Source of the DNA: Candidatus Methylomirabilota bacterium
GTDB taxonomy: Bacteria > Methylomirabilota > Methylomirabilia > Rokubacteriales > CSP1-6
Assembly (NCBI GenBank): GCA_036002485.1
Contig: DASYTI010000173.1
Span: 1 to 41,246 of the forward strand
DNA: 41,246 bases
Direction: 5' to 3'
Position numbers and translations under genes: made by a program
The notes under the pieces: model-generated
Seen by the model: only the letters and a program-made list of their open reading frames with translations
The model's database searches: none
What the model was told of the DNA's origin: nothing
Shown: one piece after another, positions 40,781-41,246 of the stretch
How the letters are laid out: each line of letters opens with the position of its first letter
Numbering within the stretch: the stretch's first letter is position 1

Positions 40781-41246
40781 TCACTGCTCCGGGAGCGGGC
40801 GTCCCGCCTTGATGGCGGACTCACGAGCTGCTTCAGAAAAAATACCACGCGTCATCAGCGCCTCAGAGTTTTGCGCGCGGGCGAGATAGACATCGGCACG
40901 AACGTCGTGGACCGCCCAGTTTTTGGGCGCCGCGGCGGCCGCCCAGTCCACGAGGTGACTGGCCAGCTCGAGCCGTCCTTCGGCGGCGAGGGCTCGGGCC
41001 CGGGCCAGGAGCGCATCGATCCCCCCTGCGAGATTCGCCACTTCCAGGCCGATCTCCGCTTCACGAGCGGGCTTCAGATGGGCCGGCCGACCATCCCACC
41101 AGCCGCCGTAGAGCCGCCAGATGTTCCGGATGACGTAGTCGGGCTCATCGTAGACGGCCTGGAGGTACGGCCGCTCGCTCAGATGCGCGGGAGGCTTGAC
41201 CTCGGCCAGGATGTCCTCGAGCGTGAGTCCGGCATTCATCCGCGCC
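40781..41246 (-). CDS. Alkylsulfatase, C-terminal dimerisation domain (partial)
   Basis: The minus strand is open from the window edge (41246) to the stop at 40781, about 155 residues. It contains LTLEDILAEVKPPAHLSERPYL, PDYVIRNIWRLYGGWWDGRPAHLKP and a helical-repeat end (ASHLVDWAAAAAPKNWAVHDVRADVYLARAQNSE). This matches the alkyl-sulfatase dimerisation domain of SdsA1/YjcS-type metallo-beta-lactamase-fold sulfatases. In those, the catalytic MBL domain comes first and would lie outside the window. An internal ATG at 41239 is unlikely to be the true start. The enzyme would hydrolyse alkyl sulfates such as surfactants, releasing the alcohol and sulfate. Confidence 0.8.
   Translation of the reverse strand, partial: ARMNAGLTLEDILAEVKPPAHLSERPYLQAVYDEPDYVIRNIWRLYGGWWDGRPAHLKPAREAEIGLEVANLAGGIDALLARARALAAEGRLELASHLVDWAAAAAPKNWAVHDVRADVYLARAQNSEALMTRGIFSEAARESAIKAGRPLPEQ

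Noticed and set aside
1-41246. tRNA or rRNA genes
   Set aside because: I saw no cloverleaf with a GTTCGAATCC-type arm or any rRNA-like stretch.

Overview
The window is about 41 kb of high-GC bacterial chromosome with short intergenic gaps and many 4-bp ATGA overlaps. It encodes several luciferase-like (F420/flavin) oxidoreductases, CoA-handling enzymes, a TRAP transporter, an amidase, a CoA transferase and a fused indolepyruvate ferredoxin oxidoreductase. That content suggests a soil or subsurface heterotroph of the Rokubacteria/Methylomirabilota or deltaproteobacterial kind. No rRNA or other phylogenetic marker is present, so this placement is inference. I found no tRNA, rRNA, CRISPR array, phage or intact transposase.

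Layout. 1-532: the 3' end of an unidentified gene, then a 49-bp tandem repeat array bracketed by inverted repeats. 533-2814: a membrane protein on the minus strand, and a coupled HAD phosphatase and dipeptidase E pair on the plus strand. 2817-2900: an 84-bp near-palindrome. 2903-6288: a four-gene minor-pilin operon on the minus strand. 6475-9993: an LLM oxidoreductase, a coupled alpha/beta-hydrolase and ATP-grasp pair, and a small hypothetical. 10107-14001: a small membrane peptide gene and a large hybrid histidine kinase. 13998-18037: LLM oxidoreductase, thiolase, SDR and pseudouridine synthase. 18034-21348: an FtsX-type ABC exporter (ATPase and permease), with the permease overlapping the pseudouridine synthase gene. 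21545-23304: a di-haem cytochrome, a truncated LLM remnant and a TesA-like SGNH esterase. 23500-28209: a probable minus-strand operon of enolase-superfamily enzyme, TPR lipoprotein-like protein and two substrate-binding proteins with no permease. 28311-32087: FAD amine oxidase, class III CoA transferase and amidase. 32256-36216: TRAP transporter DctP-DctQ-DctM. 36506-40754: a 1158-residue indolepyruvate ferredoxin oxidoreductase and a degenerate NlpC/P60-like membrane protein. 40781-41246: the C-terminal end of an alkylsulfatase.

How the genes fit together. The right half reads as a scavenging and catabolic region for organic acids, amides, amines and amino acids: TRAP uptake, amidase, CoA transferase, amine oxidase, IOR, thiolase and SDR. 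The left half holds surface and signalling functions (pilins, hybrid kinase).

The most unusual signal is a dispersed structured element present four times, each starting 0-27 nt after a stop codon and in the same orientation as the gene. Its two hairpins show compensatory base changes between copies, which points to selection on RNA (or single-stranded DNA) structure rather than a simple sequence repeat.
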